A stretch of 64,000 nucleotides of DNA from the NCBI GenBank assembly GCA_024134725.1, contig CP099863.1, forward strand, positions 4,027,258 through 4,091,257. The letters are read 5' to 3'. Under the pieces are notes generated by a model. The model did not search any database. It worked only from the letters and a program-made list of their open reading frames with translations, and was not told the DNA's origin. The DNA comes from Bacillus sp. 1780r2a1. Lineage in GTDB: Bacteria; Bacillota; Bacilli; Bacillales; Bacillaceae_H. Both the position numbers and the translations under genes were made by a program. Shown here in pieces: positions 21,971-31,218 of this stretch; the first letter of the stretch is position 1; each line of letters starts with the position of its first letter.

Positions 21971-24164
21971 ACTCAATCATCAGCCTCGCATTTACTACCT
22001 CTGTTTTACCATCTTTTTTAGCATATGCGAATACTTTATAATCACCTTTAGGTAGCTCTTCCTGCAGTTGAATTTTCCGCTTTAACATTCCTCTTTCTAA
22101 TTTCTTATCTACATCTAAATAAGAGACGAATCGAAGGGTATCCGTGTCATAAACAGCAATTCCAAATTCATCCGCTCCTTCAGGTAAAAATGCTTCATAT
22201 ATATAAGTATTAGCATCACTTCCTTGCATAGCCTGCAGTCCCATAACTCGAGGGTAATTTGGCTTTTCGACCATATACAAATACGGTATTGATATTGTTT
22301 CACGTGAATCACGAATTTCCAACCGTCCATCATATATGCCTTTTTTCTTTTGATGGCTGTTTACCTGAAGATCAAATGAAATAGTCTTCGCTTCTTTAGG
22401 CTTTAATGTGAAAGAAAGCGGTACTCTCCAAGTTTCACCAGACTTTTTTGTTGGAGGCGTAACATGATAAACGTTTTTATAATTTGATTCATTAAAGATG
22501 CTCATTTTAATTCTTTTACTACTTTGTCCTTCAAAAATTCCAAAAGGTAACGTGCTAGGTGATAACAGCGTTGTTGCTTTTACTGCACGTTCCACTTGAA
22601 TCCTTCCTGCGCCTTGTTCATATACGTGATATAATTCACCCTTCAAATTCCTAATTGGCTTTGCCGTACTCATCAGTGCAGCTTTTACTTGTTCAGGAGA
22701 CCAATCAGGGTGAGCCTGTAAAAGTAAAGCACAGGCTCCCGCTACGTGAGGTGCTGCCATGCTCGTTCCATTTAAAGGCTCATACCCGTTCGGTACCGTA
22801 CTCATGATTTGATAGCCTGGCGCTACTACATCAGGCTTAATGTCCCATGTGCTTGTAACCGGGCCCCTTGAACTAAAAGGGGTAATAATATCTTCTATAG
22901 TCTTGGAGAAAGTAGATGCATACACGTTTCCTTTTTGAATTTCTTTCTTTATGACTTCCCCCACATCACTCGAAACGATAACTACTGGAATTGAAAACAA
23001 TTCGCTTACAGTCTCATCTACCACTCCGTTGATAGCATGGTATACAATTACCGCTTTAGCTCCAGCTTTTTTAGCTTTGTTTATTTTATTCGATAGAGGA
23101 ATTTCCCCGGTATGCATAAGGACGACCTTATTTCCAACATCAATCATTTCCCTTCCGCTTCCCGCGTCCTTTAATACAATTTTCTGATCCATATCCCATT
23201 TCTCAGCATTGGGTAATGGAGATAGAGAAATATCATGTGGGAAACTTTCCATTTTTATAAATGGAATGCTTGTTGGAGAAACGGATGCACCAACTGAAAT
23301 TGCTTCTCGAGCTGTTCCAGGAGATCCGACAGTCCACAATCCTGGCCCTGAATTACCGCTGGACGTTACCGTTACGATTCCTTTTTCAACGGCCTTATTC
23401 AGAGCTAAACTAGTCGGTAAATCTGGCCCATTAATATCGTTTCCTAGGGATAAGTTGATAACATCGACTCCATCTTGAATGGCTTTTTCAACAGCTAGAA
23501 TAACGTTTTCAGAAGAACCAGAACCGCCTGGACCTAATGCTCGATAAGCATAAATTTCAGCTTCAGGTGCCACTCCACGCATCTTCCCGTTTGCTCCGAT
23601 AATACCAGCCACATGCGTACCATGAAGCGTAGGCTCTCCTTGCTTACTTACTGTTTCCATTGGAGAGTAATCTTGGTCGACAACGTCATATCCACCTCGA
23701 TAATTTGACTTTAAATCAGGGTGATTAAAGTCAATTCCTGTATCAATCACTCCAACTTTTATCCCTCTACCTGTTAAACGTTGGTTTTTTTTATCAAACA
23801 TGCCCCTTACCTTTTCACTGCCAATATAAGATGCGCTTCCTTCATTTTTTGCATGATACGAAACAGAAGCATGTGAACTATCAATATAAGATTCTTCTCG
23901 CAGTCTTTGTAAGTCGTATAAAGTCCCCGATACGGATAGACCTGTAAATACTTCTCGAAATTCGTGGTTAATGCTTACGTTGGGATATTTTTTCTTTATT
24001 TCTTGTTTTGCAACTGCCACATTCTGCTCGTTCAGTATGAGAATGTATGTTTTTTGCACCTGTTTTTCAAATGATTGAATATCTGGAAACTCTACGCCTT
24101 CACTGTACGTGATTGTACTGTTTACTCCAAATATTAATAATAATAAAATGGTTATTTTCCACAT
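21969..24164 (-). CDS. Secreted subtilisin-like serine protease (Vpr-like)
   Basis: Exported S8 peptidase of 731 aa: signal peptide (about 1-22), I9 inhibitor-type propeptide (about 38-105), a catalytic domain with Asp141 (VIDTGID), His181 (HGTHVAG), oxyanion Asn in SSGNSGP and Ser468 (NGTSMAAPHVAG), an inserted PA domain (about 330-420), and a C-terminal Fn3-like region. Closest in layout to B. subtilis Vpr, though not at the vpr locus. I chose the ATG at 24164, after AGAGGTG. That ribosome-binding site lies inside a long-loop hairpin. Confidence 0.88.
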   Translation of the reverse strand: MWKITILLLLIFGVNSTITYSEGVEFPDIQSFEKQVQKTYILILNEQNVAVAKQEIKKKYPNVSINHEFREVFTGLSVSGTLYDLQRLREESYIDSSHASVSYHAKNEGSASYIGSEKVRGMFDKKNQRLTGRGIKVGVIDTGIDFNHPDLKSNYRGGYDVVDQDYSPMETVSKQGEPTLHGTHVAGIIGANGKMRGVAPEAEIYAYRALGPGGSGSSENVILAVEKAIQDGVDVINLSLGNDINGPDLPTSLALNKAVEKGIVTVTSSGNSGPGLWTVGSPGTAREAISVGASVSPTSIPFIKMESFPHDISLSPLPNAEKWDMDQKIVLKDAGSGREMIDVGNKVVLMHTGEIPLSNKINKAKKAGAKAVIVYHAINGVVDETVSELFSIPVVIVSSDVGEVIKKEIQKGNVYASTFSKTIEDIITPFSSRGPVTSTWDIKPDVVAPGYQIMSTVPNGYEPLNGTSMAAPHVAGACALLLQAHPDWSPEQVKAALMSTAKPIRNLKGELYHVYEQGAGRIQVERAVKATTLLSPSTLPFGIFEGQSSKRIKMSIFNESNYKNVYHVTPPTKKSGETWRVPLSFTLKPKEAKTISFDLQVNSHQKKKGIYDGRLEIRDSRETISIPYLYMVEKPNYPRVMGLQAMQGSDANTYIYEAFLPEGADEFGIAVYDTDTLRFVSYLDVDKKLERGMLKRKIQLQEELPKGDYKVFAYAKKDGKTEVVNARLMIE

Positions 24165-24167
24165 AAA

Positions 24168-24221
24168 AACACCTCTCAACATAGCGTGTCACAAATAGAC
24201 TGCATTCATGTGAGAGGTGTT
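24168..24221 (-). promoter_or_regulatory. Hairpin sequestering the protease ribosome-binding site
   Basis: On the minus strand AACACCTCTCA (24211-24221) pairs perfectly with TGAGAGGTGTT (24168-24178) across a 32-nt loop, followed by TTT and then the protease ATG. The 3' arm contains AGAGGTG. It could act as mnaA terminator, translation attenuator, or both. Confidence 0.55.
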
Positions 24222-24231
24222 AGGTTTATTT

Positions 24232-25380
24232 TTATAACGGCTTAAATTCTTCAGGTCTTTCTTCACGATGTTTAAAATAGTAGCTAATTGCATCGCAAAT
24301 ACGTTCAGAAGCATGACCATCTCCATAAGGATTAGATGCTTTCGACATTGTTTCATAAACGGATGTGTCGATTAATAACTCTTTCGCTAAGGTGTAAATC
24401 GTTTCTTCTTCTGTACCAGCTAACTTTAACGTTCCTGCTTCAATACCCTCTGGACGCTCCGTTGTATCACGTAATACTAACACAGGTACACCAAGAGAAG
24501 GTGCTTCTTCCTGAACGCCACCGGAATCCGTTAGAATAAGATGTGCTCGATTCGCAAAGTTATGGAAGTCAATTACATCCAATGGCTCAATAAGATGAAT
24601 ACGATCATCATCGCCTAATATTTCATTGGCTGTTTCACGTACAACAGGATTTAAGTGCACAGGATAAACAACTTGTACGTCATCATGTTCAGTTACAATG
24701 CGCTTTACGGCTCTAAACATATTTTTCATTGGCTCACCTAAATTTTCACGACGATGAGCGGTTAATAAGATAAGACGATCAGTACCAAGGTTACGTAAGA
24801 CTTCATGCTCATACGAATCTTTTACAGTTGTTTTCAGCGCATCAATAGCTGTGTTTCCTGTCACAAAAATATTTTCTTCATTCTTGTTTTCTGTTCTCAA
24901 ATTAACAGAAGACTTCGTTGTTGGAGCAAAGTGTAAATCTGCTAGTACACCCGTCAACTGTCGATTCATCTCTTCAGGATAAGGTGAATATTTATTCCAT
25001 GTACGAAGACCTGCTTCTACATGCCCTACAGGAATTTGGTTATAAAACGCTGCTAGTCCCGCAATAAATGTTGTTGTTGTATCTCCATGAACCAACACAA
25101 TATCTGGCTTTACTTTTTGCATTACATCGTTTAAACCTTCTAATCCCCTAGTTGTTACATCCATTAATGTTTGACGGTCTTTCATAATGTTTAAGTCATA
25201 ATCTGGTTCAATATTAAAGATGGATAGCACTTGATCAAGCATTTGACGATGCTGAGCAGTAACAGTCACAATTGCTTCAAATTCCTCGGGACGTTTCTTT
25301 AGCTCAAGAACAAGTGGTGCCATTTTAATAGCTTCCGGTCTAGTACCAAATATCGTCATTACTTTAATTGGTTGCTTCAT
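24232..25380 (-). CDS. mnaA: UDP-GlcNAc 2-epimerase (non-hydrolysing)
   Basis: Interconverts UDP-GlcNAc and UDP-ManNAc for teichoic-acid linkage units and other ManNAc glycans. The 382-aa GT-B-like enzyme shows the N-terminal TIFGTRPEAIKMAPLV motif, VHGDTTTTFIAGLAAFY, HVEAGLRTWN and the C-terminal LTDSGGVQEEAPSLGVPVLVLRDTTERPE signature. It follows upp by 24 bp and is probably co-transcribed with it. Confidence 0.93.
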   Translation of the reverse strand: MKQPIKVMTIFGTRPEAIKMAPLVLELKKRPEEFEAIVTVTAQHRQMLDQVLSIFNIEPDYDLNIMKDRQTLMDVTTRGLEGLNDVMQKVKPDIVLVHGDTTTTFIAGLAAFYNQIPVGHVEAGLRTWNKYSPYPEEMNRQLTGVLADLHFAPTTKSSVNLRTENKNEENIFVTGNTAIDALKTTVKDSYEHEVLRNLGTDRLILLTAHRRENLGEPMKNMFRAVKRIVTEHDDVQVVYPVHLNPVVRETANEILGDDDRIHLIEPLDVIDFHNFANRAHLILTDSGGVQEEAPSLGVPVLVLRDTTERPEGIEAGTLKLAGTEEETIYTLAKELLIDTSVYETMSKASNPYGDGHASERICDAISYYFKHREERPEEFKPL

Positions 25381-25404
25381 TATTTATCACCCGTATCTGA
25401 GAAA

Positions 25405-26034
25405 TTATTTTGTGCCGAATAAACGGTCTCCCGCATCTCCTAAACCTGGAACAATGTAACCATGGTCATTTAATTTTTCGTCTAAAGCTGCGATATAAAT
25501 ATCAACATCTGGGTGCGCTTCTTTTACAATTTCTACTCCCTCTGGAGCAGCAATTAAGCACATAAATTTAATGTTTTTTGCACCGCGCTTTTTCAACGAA
25601 TTGATTGCTTCAACTGCTGAACCACCTGTTGCAAGCATTGGGTCTACAACAATAAAATCACGCTCTTCTACATCATTTGGTAATTTTACATAGTATTCAA
25701 CTGGTTGCAGTGTTTCTGGATCACGGTATAGGCCAACATGCCCTACTTTTGCTGCAGGCATTAGTTTTAAGAAACCGTCAACCATTCCGATACCTGCACG
25801 TAAAATCGGTACAATTCCTAACTTTTTACCAGCAATTACTTTAGAAGTTGTTCTACATACTGGTGTATCAATTTCTACATCTTGTAAAGGTAGATCACGA
25901 GTTGCTTCGAACGCCATTAAGCTCGCTACTTCATCTACTAGCTCACGAAATTCTTTTGTTCCCGTCTTTACATCACGTATGTATGTTAATTTGTGTTGAA
26001 TAAGAGGATGATCGAATACGTATACTTTGCCCAT
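25405..26034 (-). CDS. upp: Uracil phosphoribosyltransferase
   Basis: Pyrimidine salvage: uracil + PRPP to UMP. The 209-aa protein begins [20 protein letters not shown] from the ATG at 26034 after AAAGGAGAG; the open frame upstream is not coding. The PRPP-binding loop is [14 protein letters not shown] and the uracil site [26 protein letters not shown] perfect 10-bp hairpin lies in its leader. Confidence 0.96.
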   Translation of the reverse strand: MGKVYVFDHPLIQHKLTYIRDVKTGTKEFRELVDEVASLMAFEATRDLPLQDVEIDTPVCRTTSKVIAGKKLGIVPILRAGIGMVDGFLKLMPAAKVGHVGLYRDPETLQPVEYYVKLPNDVEERDFIVVDPMLATGGSAVEAINSLKKRGAKNIKFMCLIAAPEGVEIVKEAHPDVDIYIAALDEKLNDHGYIVPGLGDAGDRLFGTK

Positions 26035-26074
26035 TAAAATCTCTCCTTTGAATTTAAAAATGTCCACATTGAAA

Positions 26075-26098
26075 TACCATTCAAGCCCTTGAATGGTA
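26075..26098 (-). promoter_or_regulatory. Perfect hairpin in the upp leader
   Basis: TACCATTCAA and TTGAATGGTA form a 10-bp perfect stem with a 4-nt loop, 40 bp upstream of the upp start. No U-run follows, so it is not a standard terminator. Confidence 0.4.
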
Positions 26099-26242
26099 CC
26101 TACTTTAAAAAAAACGATAACGTTAACATAACTTAAGCATTGCATCTATTTTACAGAAAATTATTTTTGAGTTCAAGCTTAATCCAAAAATAGATATTTT
26201 TCTATAACAATTTTGTAACCATATTATTCACCTTTAAACGTT

Positions 26243-26290
26243 GATACAAAAAGAAAAGTTGGGTAACTTCCCAACTTTTCTTTTTGTATT
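26243..26290 (-). terminator. Terminator of glyA
   Basis: A long perfect stem (ATACAAAAAGAAAAGTTGGG with its complement) around a short loop, A- and T-rich at its base on both strands. Confidence 0.85.
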
Positions 26291-26311
26291 TTACTATTTA
26301 TCTTATATAGA

Positions 26312-27556
26312 TTATAGAGATGCATACATTTCAAATTTACTTGTTAATGCTTCTACACGAGCTGTTGCTTCTGCTAACTTTTCTTCATTATCAATGTTTT
26401 TTAATGTTAAGCCAATGATAGCAGCGATTTCATCCATTTCTTCAGCACCAAATCCGCGAGTCGTCACAGCAGCTGTTCCAATACGAATTCCACTTGTTAC
26501 AAATGGACTTTGTTGGTCGTAAGGAATTGTGTTTTTATTCGTTGTAATTCCAACTTCATCTAACGCTTTTTCAGCCACTTTACCTGTTAGTCCCATTGAG
26601 CTTACATCGATTAAAACAAGATGATTATCTGTACCACCAGAAACTAATGTAAAACCTTCTTTTGTTAGGCCTTCAGCTAAGCGATTTGCATTATCAATGA
26701 TGTTTTGTGCATATTGCTTAAATTCTTCTTGTAACGCTTCACCAAATGCTACTGCTTTAGCAGCAATAACGTGCATTAATGGCCCACCTTGAATTCCAGG
26801 GAAGATTGATTTATCAATTGCTTTTGCAAATTCTTCTTTACATAAAATCATTCCACCACGCGGTCCGCGTAATGTTTTATGCGTAGTTGTTGTAACGAAA
26901 TGAGCATGTGGAACTGGATTCGGATGAAGGCCTGCTGCTACAAGTCCAGCGATATGAGCCATATCTACCATTAAATATGCTCCCACTTCATCTGCAATTT
27001 CACGGAATTTTTTAAAGTCAATTTCACGAGGATACGCACTAGCACCAGCAACAATCAACTTCGGCTTATGAGTACGTGCTTTTTCCAATACATCTTCATA
27101 GTTAATACGATGTGTTTCTGCGTCTACACCATATTCAATGAAATTGTACTGCACGCCGCTAAAGTTTACTGGACTACCATGCGTTAAATGTCCACCGTGA
27201 GATAAGTTCATACCAAGAACTGTATCTCCTGTCTCTAAAATTGTAAAGTACACAGCCATGTTTGCTTGAGCACCTGAGTGAGGTTGAACATTCACATGTT
27301 CTGCACCAAAGATTTCTTTTGCACGGTCACGAGCTAAATCTTCTACTACGTCTACGTGTTCACAGCCACCATAATAACGCTTAGCTGGATAACCTTCTGC
27401 ATATTTATTTGTAAGTACAGAACCTTGAGCTTCCATTACTGCCGTTGTTACGAAGTTCTCTGATGCAATTAACTCAATTTTTGTACGTTGACGACCTAAT
27501 TCATCTTGAATTGCATTATAGACTGCTGGATCTTGCTGCACTAACTTTTTCTCCAT
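26312..27556 (-). CDS. glyA: Serine hydroxymethyltransferase
   Basis: PLP enzyme converting serine and THF to glycine and 5,10-methylene-THF, feeding purine, thymidylate and methionine synthesis. The 414-aa protein has the PLP-lysine motif [15 protein letters not shown] and the glycine-loop [22 protein letters not shown]. subtilis glyA is in the PurR regulon; a PurBox-like sequence (27590-27602) lies upstream. It forms a single-gene unit with its own terminator. Confidence 0.97.
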   Translation of the reverse strand: MEKKLVQQDPAVYNAIQDELGRQRTKIELIASENFVTTAVMEAQGSVLTNKYAEGYPAKRYYGGCEHVDVVEDLARDRAKEIFGAEHVNVQPHSGAQANMAVYFTILETGDTVLGMNLSHGGHLTHGSPVNFSGVQYNFIEYGVDAETHRINYEDVLEKARTHKPKLIVAGASAYPREIDFKKFREIADEVGAYLMVDMAHIAGLVAAGLHPNPVPHAHFVTTTTHKTLRGPRGGMILCKEEFAKAIDKSIFPGIQGGPLMHVIAAKAVAFGEALQEEFKQYAQNIIDNANRLAEGLTKEGFTLVSGGTDNHLVLIDVSSMGLTGKVAEKALDEVGITTNKNTIPYDQQSPFVTSGIRIGTAAVTTRGFGAEEMDEIAAIIGLTLKNIDNEEKLAEATARVEALTSKFEMYASL

Positions 27557-27589
27557 CGAAATCCTCTCCTCGTTTCGTTTCGTATGAAC

Positions 27590-27602
27590 AATGTTCGTTT
27601 TT
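27590..27602 (-). promoter_or_regulatory. PurBox-like sequence upstream of glyA
   Basis: AAAAACGAACATT on the minus strand matches AWWWCCGAACWWT at all but one position. It lies 34 bp before the ATG and downstream of a TACAAT -10 (27618-27623). No clear second, inverted box was found at the usual spacing. Confidence 0.35.
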
Positions 27603-27678
27603 TATTAATTCATCTACATTGTAACATGGTTTATTTAGAATAAAAAACAAAAAATGTGCATTATATTAATATATTTAT

Positions 27679-28230
27679 TTACAATCGTTCGTAAATGGCT
27701 CTTGGTCCACCAATTAATTTTGGTCGAGTATAAGCAATAGTCATGTGCGCTTGACCAATTTGCTTCAAAGAACACCTAACAGGAACAGCCACATGCTTTA
27801 AGTGCATACCAATGAATGTATCTCCAATATCAATGCCTGCATCAGCTTTAATGAATTCAACAATAACAGGATCCTTGAAATGATGATATGCATAAGTGGC
27901 CATCGCTCCACCTGCTTTTCGAACAGGTACAACGGTTACCAGGTCTAAACTTTGCTTCAACGCTACTTCTCTTTCTACCACTAGCGCTCGATTTAAATGT
28001 TCACAGCATTGAAACGCTAAATAGATGCCTTTGTTCTCTGCAAATTCTTCAAGCTTACCATAGATTACCTCTGCTGCTTCTTCGGTTCCCGATGTTCCGA
28101 TTCGCTCTCCAACTACTTCACTTGTACTGCAACCAACTACAAATAAACTATGTTGCGGAAGTTTTACCTGATTTGAAAAGTCTGCTAGCACCACTTCTAG
28201 TTCTTGGCCCCAATCTTGAGCATTAGACAT
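27679..28230 (-). CDS. ywlG: YwlG (DUF436, TIGR01440 family)
   Basis: Protein of 183 aa with the conserved family segments [29 protein letters not shown] and [21 protein letters not shown]. The Cys/His-rich QCCEHLNR suggests a metal or nucleotide site, but no activity is established. Strong AAAGGAGG. It follows rpiB by 24 bp and is likely co-transcribed with ywlE and rpiB. Confidence 0.85.
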   Translation of the reverse strand: MSNAQDWGQELEVVLADFSNQVKLPQHSLFVVGCSTSEVVGERIGTSGTEEAAEVIYGKLEEFAENKGIYLAFQCCEHLNRALVVEREVALKQSLDLVTVVPVRKAGGAMATYAYHHFKDPVIVEFIKADAGIDIGDTFIGMHLKHVAVPVRCSLKQIGQAHMTIAYTRPKLIGGPRAIYERL

Positions 28231-28254
28231 TCTAAAGCGCCTCCTTTACATCAT

Positions 28255-28692
28255 TTACTCTTCATATGCTTTAATTTTGTTTACACGATTTTCGTGACGT
28301 CCACCTTCAAAACTCGTCGTCAACCATATTTTAGCAATATCTCTAGCTAAACCTGGGCCAATCACCCGTTCACCCATAGCTAGTACATTTGTATCATTAT
28401 GTTCTCTAGTCGCTTTAGCACTAAACGTATCGTGGACAAGTGCACAACGAACACCTTTTACTTTATTAGCAGCAATGCTCATTCCAATTCCTGTTCCACA
28501 AATTAGAATTCCTTTGTCAACTTCTCCACCTGCTACTTTTTCAGCAACTGGAATTGCATAGTCTGGATAGTCTACTGAATCGCTGCATTCACAACCGAAA
28601 TCAATATACTCAATGTTTAGTTCCTCCATTAATTGCATAATTTCTTTCCTAATATTTATACCGCCATGATCTGATGCAATTGCTACTTTCAT
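28255..28692 (-). CDS. rpiB: Ribose-5-phosphate isomerase B
   Basis: RpiB/LacAB sugar isomerase, 145 aa, interconverting ribose-5-P and ribulose-5-P. Motifs: MKVAIASDHGG at the N-terminus, DYPDYAIPVAEKVAGGEVDKGILICGTGIGMSIAANKV with the catalytic Cys, and LVHDTFSAKATREHNDTNVLAMG. In the ywlE-rpiB-ywlG cluster, as in B. subtilis (there called ywlF). Confidence 0.93.
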   Translation of the reverse strand: MKVAIASDHGGINIRKEIMQLMEELNIEYIDFGCECSDSVDYPDYAIPVAEKVAGGEVDKGILICGTGIGMSIAANKVKGVRCALVHDTFSAKATREHNDTNVLAMGERVIGPGLARDIAKIWLTTSFEGGRHENRVNKIKAYEE

Positions 28693-28742
28693 AATGAATC
28701 CTCCCTATAGACTGTTAAAGGTATTTTTTAAAACTACCATTT

Positions 28743-29177
28743 TTAATTTTCTAATTTTTTAACTGCTCGATTAATAAGCTGCTGTATTTCCTCAAATGTC
28801 ATTTGATAAACAGATAAATTGCCTCCGTAAGGATCGGCAACGTCTCCATTTTCACCTACAAATTCTTTTAGCGTAAACAGTTTATCTAGCGTATCAGGAG
28901 CTTGACTTGCTAGCATCTGCTTATGACTACTCGTCATGGTAAAGATATGAGTTGCCCAATCTAACATCTCTCTTGTTATACTAGATGATGTATGTGATGC
29001 ATCAATACCTTGCTGTGCTAAAACAGCTGCTGCGTGCGTGGAAATCGGTTGGCCGTCCATTGCAAATAAACCCGCTGATTTCACTTCCATCTCATGCTTT
29101 TTTTGGTTCCTTAACCAAGCTGCTGCCATAGGGCTTCGACATGTATTTCCTGTACAAACAAATAAGACTTTTTTCAA
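28743..29177 (-). CDS. ywlE: Protein-arginine phosphatase YwlE
   Basis: LMW-PTP fold protein of 144 aa that dephosphorylates phospho-arginine made by McsB. The P-loop is CTGNTCRS, with catalytic Cys8 and Arg14. Thr12 in the loop is the family marker for arginine over tyrosine phosphate. The general acid is Asp115 in DPYGG. The kinase is not in this window. Confidence 0.9.
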   Translation of the reverse strand: MKKVLFVCTGNTCRSPMAAAWLRNQKKHEMEVKSAGLFAMDGQPISTHAAAVLAQQGIDASHTSSSITREMLDWATHIFTMTSSHKQMLASQAPDTLDKLFTLKEFVGENGDVADPYGGNLSVYQMTFEEIQQLINRAVKKLEN

Positions 29178-29296
29178 TCTAAAATCTCTCCTTATTTTAC
29201 TACTAATAAACCCTTTCTACATTGCCTTTATTTTATCCTTAATATATAGAAGAGTTCAACACCCATGACCTATGATACTTTTCATTAAATGTAAGC

Positions 29297-29333
29297 ACAA
29301 AAAAGCAAGCTCTATGTGAATTGAGCTTGCTTC
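29297..29333 (-). terminator. Terminator of mntP
   Basis: AAGCAAGCTC pairs with GAGCTTGCTT, followed by TTTTTG on the minus strand. Confidence 0.85.
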
Positions 29334-29359
29334 TATAGGATACTGAATTAGTAAACTAT

Positions 29360-29920
29360 TTATAATTGAAAAAGAAGCTTGATTCCAAATGCAAGGAGGA
29401 TGCTTCCACCTAACGCTTCACTGTATGAACCTAGCCAGCCTTGAACACGCCTTCCAAGCAAAAGGCCTAACCATGTTAAAAGCATACTTACTACGCCAAA
29501 AATCATAATTGTTAAAAATGTTCGTGCTCCAAAGATTCCAAGGCTTAAGCCCACGGAAAAGCTATCTAAGCTAACACTTAATGCAAAGATAATTAATCCC
29601 CATCCTACTGGTTTAATAAACGGTTCCTCGTCACGCTTGAAGGATGAGTAAATCATTTGGATTCCTAATATGAGTAATAACACGCCTCCACCATATGTAG
29701 CCAACATTCCCAGCTTATCAGACAACAACTTTCCAATAAACATACCCAAAAGCGGCATCCATATATGGAAAAGACCTATTATTACTCCAATGTAGAAAAT
29801 TTGGCGAAAGCGTAAACGGACTAGACCCATACCGAGTCCGACCGAAAAGGCGTCCATTCCTAACGCAAATGCCATAATAACTAATGTAATCAGTTCACTA
29901 ATCAATCCTGAAATATCCAT
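29360..29920 (-). CDS. mntP: Manganese efflux pump MntP
   Basis: Membrane protein of 186 aa with six predicted helices. Two DAFSVG/DSFSVG repeats, one in each half (about residues 23 and 118), are the acidic transport motifs of MntP (YebN; ywlD in B. subtilis). I chose the ATG at 29920, with AGGAGG at a normal distance; the upstream TTG abuts the ribosome-binding site. I looked for a yybP-ykoY Mn2+ riboswitch in the 70-bp gap to ywlC and see none. Confidence 0.88.
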   Translation of the reverse strand: MDISGLISELITLVIMAFALGMDAFSVGLGMGLVRLRFRQIFYIGVIIGLFHIWMPLLGMFIGKLLSDKLGMLATYGGGVLLLILGIQMIYSSFKRDEEPFIKPVGWGLIIFALSVSLDSFSVGLSLGIFGARTFLTIMIFGVVSMLLTWLGLLLGRRVQGWLGSYSEALGGSILLAFGIKLLFQL

Positions 29921-29990
29921 CTTCAACCTCCTCGGACGTGCCTATTTCACCTTATGCACGCACGAAATGGTTTAGAAGATGAATCTAAAA

Positions 29991-31031
29991 TTATTGAACA
30001 ATAAACTGATGACCAGCCGCTTTTACTAACCGATTCATTAAAGCTTGACCTACTCCATGTTCAGGGAAGCTCTCACTTAAAATAATATCTACGTCATAGT
30101 CATTAAAGGAACGTAAAACATGATAGAGTTCACTTGCGACCGTCTCTAACTTACTTCGATAGCCGCAAGTTAAAATCTGATTTGCATGATAAAAGTCTTG
30201 ATGTTCATGCGTTGTTAAAACTCCAACTTTCTTTCCTTGTTTTTGAAAATATTCAACTTGCTTCTGCAAAAATTCCTTTGAACCCTTTACAATGATGAGC
30301 GGCGCGTTAGGAGCATAGTGGGTATACTTCATCCCAGGGGATTTCGGCGCTTCCTTCTCATCTTTAAGAGCTTGGTCTACCCTTACTTCTCCAATTAAAG
30401 CTTCTAATTGTTCTTTTGTAACGCCACCAGGTCGTAAAATCACTGGAATATCTTCTGTACAGTCTAAAACAGTAGATTCTAGACCCACTCCTGTCACTCC
30501 CCCATCGACAATTCCACTAATTCTACCTTCTAAATCGCTCACAACATGCTGAGCGCTTGTTGGACTGGGCTTTCCCGATAGATTTGCGCTTGGTGCAGCT
30601 ACTGGTACATTTGCCTTTTTTAATAAAGCTAGAGCTACGGGATGCGAAGGCATTCGAACAGCAACACTATCTAATCCAGCGGTTACGTTTTCCGCTACAA
30701 ATCCTTTTTTAGGAAAGATAAGCGTAATTGGTCCTGGCCAAAAAGCGTTCATTATTTTTCGAGCCGTTTCTGAAACCTCGGTTACAATCCTATCTAACTG
30801 TTTCATGTCGCCAATGTGTACAATAAGTGGGTTATCACTTGGACGCCCTTTTGCCTTAAAAATTTTATCCACAGCCTCTTCAGAGGTTGCATCCGCTCCT
30901 AATCCATAGACTGTTTCTGTAGGAAACGCAACCACTTCTTGATTTCTTAATAAAGAAGCTGCTTTTTCTATCTGTGGATAACTATCATGTTCTTTCATTT
31001 CTTTATCCACAGACCAGATTTTTGTATTCAT
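29991..31031 (-). CDS. ywlC: Threonylcarbamoyl-AMP synthase YwlC (TsaC2/Sua5)
   Basis: Makes threonylcarbamoyl-AMP for the t6A37 modification of ANN-decoding tRNAs. The YrdC domain covers residues 20-215 (PTETVYGLGADATSEEAVDKIFKAKGRPSDNPLIVHI), followed by a Sua5 C-terminal domain; 346 aa, the usual Sua5 length. I chose the ATG at 31031 after AGGAGTGA. Its first 60 bases and the upstream region hold a DnaA-box cluster. Confidence 0.93.
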   Translation of the reverse strand: MNTKIWSVDKEMKEHDSYPQIEKAASLLRNQEVVAFPTETVYGLGADATSEEAVDKIFKAKGRPSDNPLIVHIGDMKQLDRIVTEVSETARKIMNAFWPGPITLIFPKKGFVAENVTAGLDSVAVRMPSHPVALALLKKANVPVAAPSANLSGKPSPTSAQHVVSDLEGRISGIVDGGVTGVGLESTVLDCTEDIPVILRPGGVTKEQLEALIGEVRVDQALKDEKEAPKSPGMKYTHYAPNAPLIIVKGSKEFLQKQVEYFQKQGKKVGVLTTHEHQDFYHANQILTCGYRSKLETVASELYHVLRSFNDYDVDIILSESFPEHGVGQALMNRLVKAAGHQFIVQ

Positions 31032-31208
31032 TTCATTCACTCCTATTAGCACAACTATATATAGGCAAAACCATCTATATTACCTACTATTTATACAAGA
31101 TTTTAACTTATTTTATCAATAGACGATTGCAACAAACAAGCTTTATCCACAAAATGTGGATAAAGCTTGTTTGTTTGTTAATAACTTTGTGGATGACATT
31201 TATTCACA
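30973..31208. promoter_or_regulatory. DnaA-box cluster at the ywlC 5' end
   Basis: Four perfect DnaA boxes (TTATCCACA or its complement) at 30973-30981, 31003-31011, 31143-31151 and 31155-31163, plus one-mismatch boxes at 31188-31196 and 31200-31208. The cluster covers the start of ywlC and the gap to the next gene. From memory, the ywlC region is also one of the oriC-proximal DnaA-binding clusters in B. subtilis. Confidence 0.75.
31131..31175. repeat. 21-bp perfect inverted repeat carrying two DnaA boxes
   Basis: Arms 31131-31151 and 31155-31175 are perfectly complementary around a 3-nt loop, and each contains a consensus DnaA box. It lies downstream of the acetyltransferase gene and could end its transcript, but no U-run follows the stem on the minus strand. 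Confidence 0.75.
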
Positions 31209-31218
31209 TGTGTAAAAG

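Noticed and set aside
27582-27595. LexA/DinR-like CGAAC..GTTC dyad upstream of glyA
   Set aside because: The half-sites are separated by 3 bp, not the required 4, and glyA is not a damage gene.
29921-29990. yybP-ykoY manganese riboswitch before mntP
   Set aside because: The 70-bp gap is too short and shows none of the conserved junction sequences that I know.
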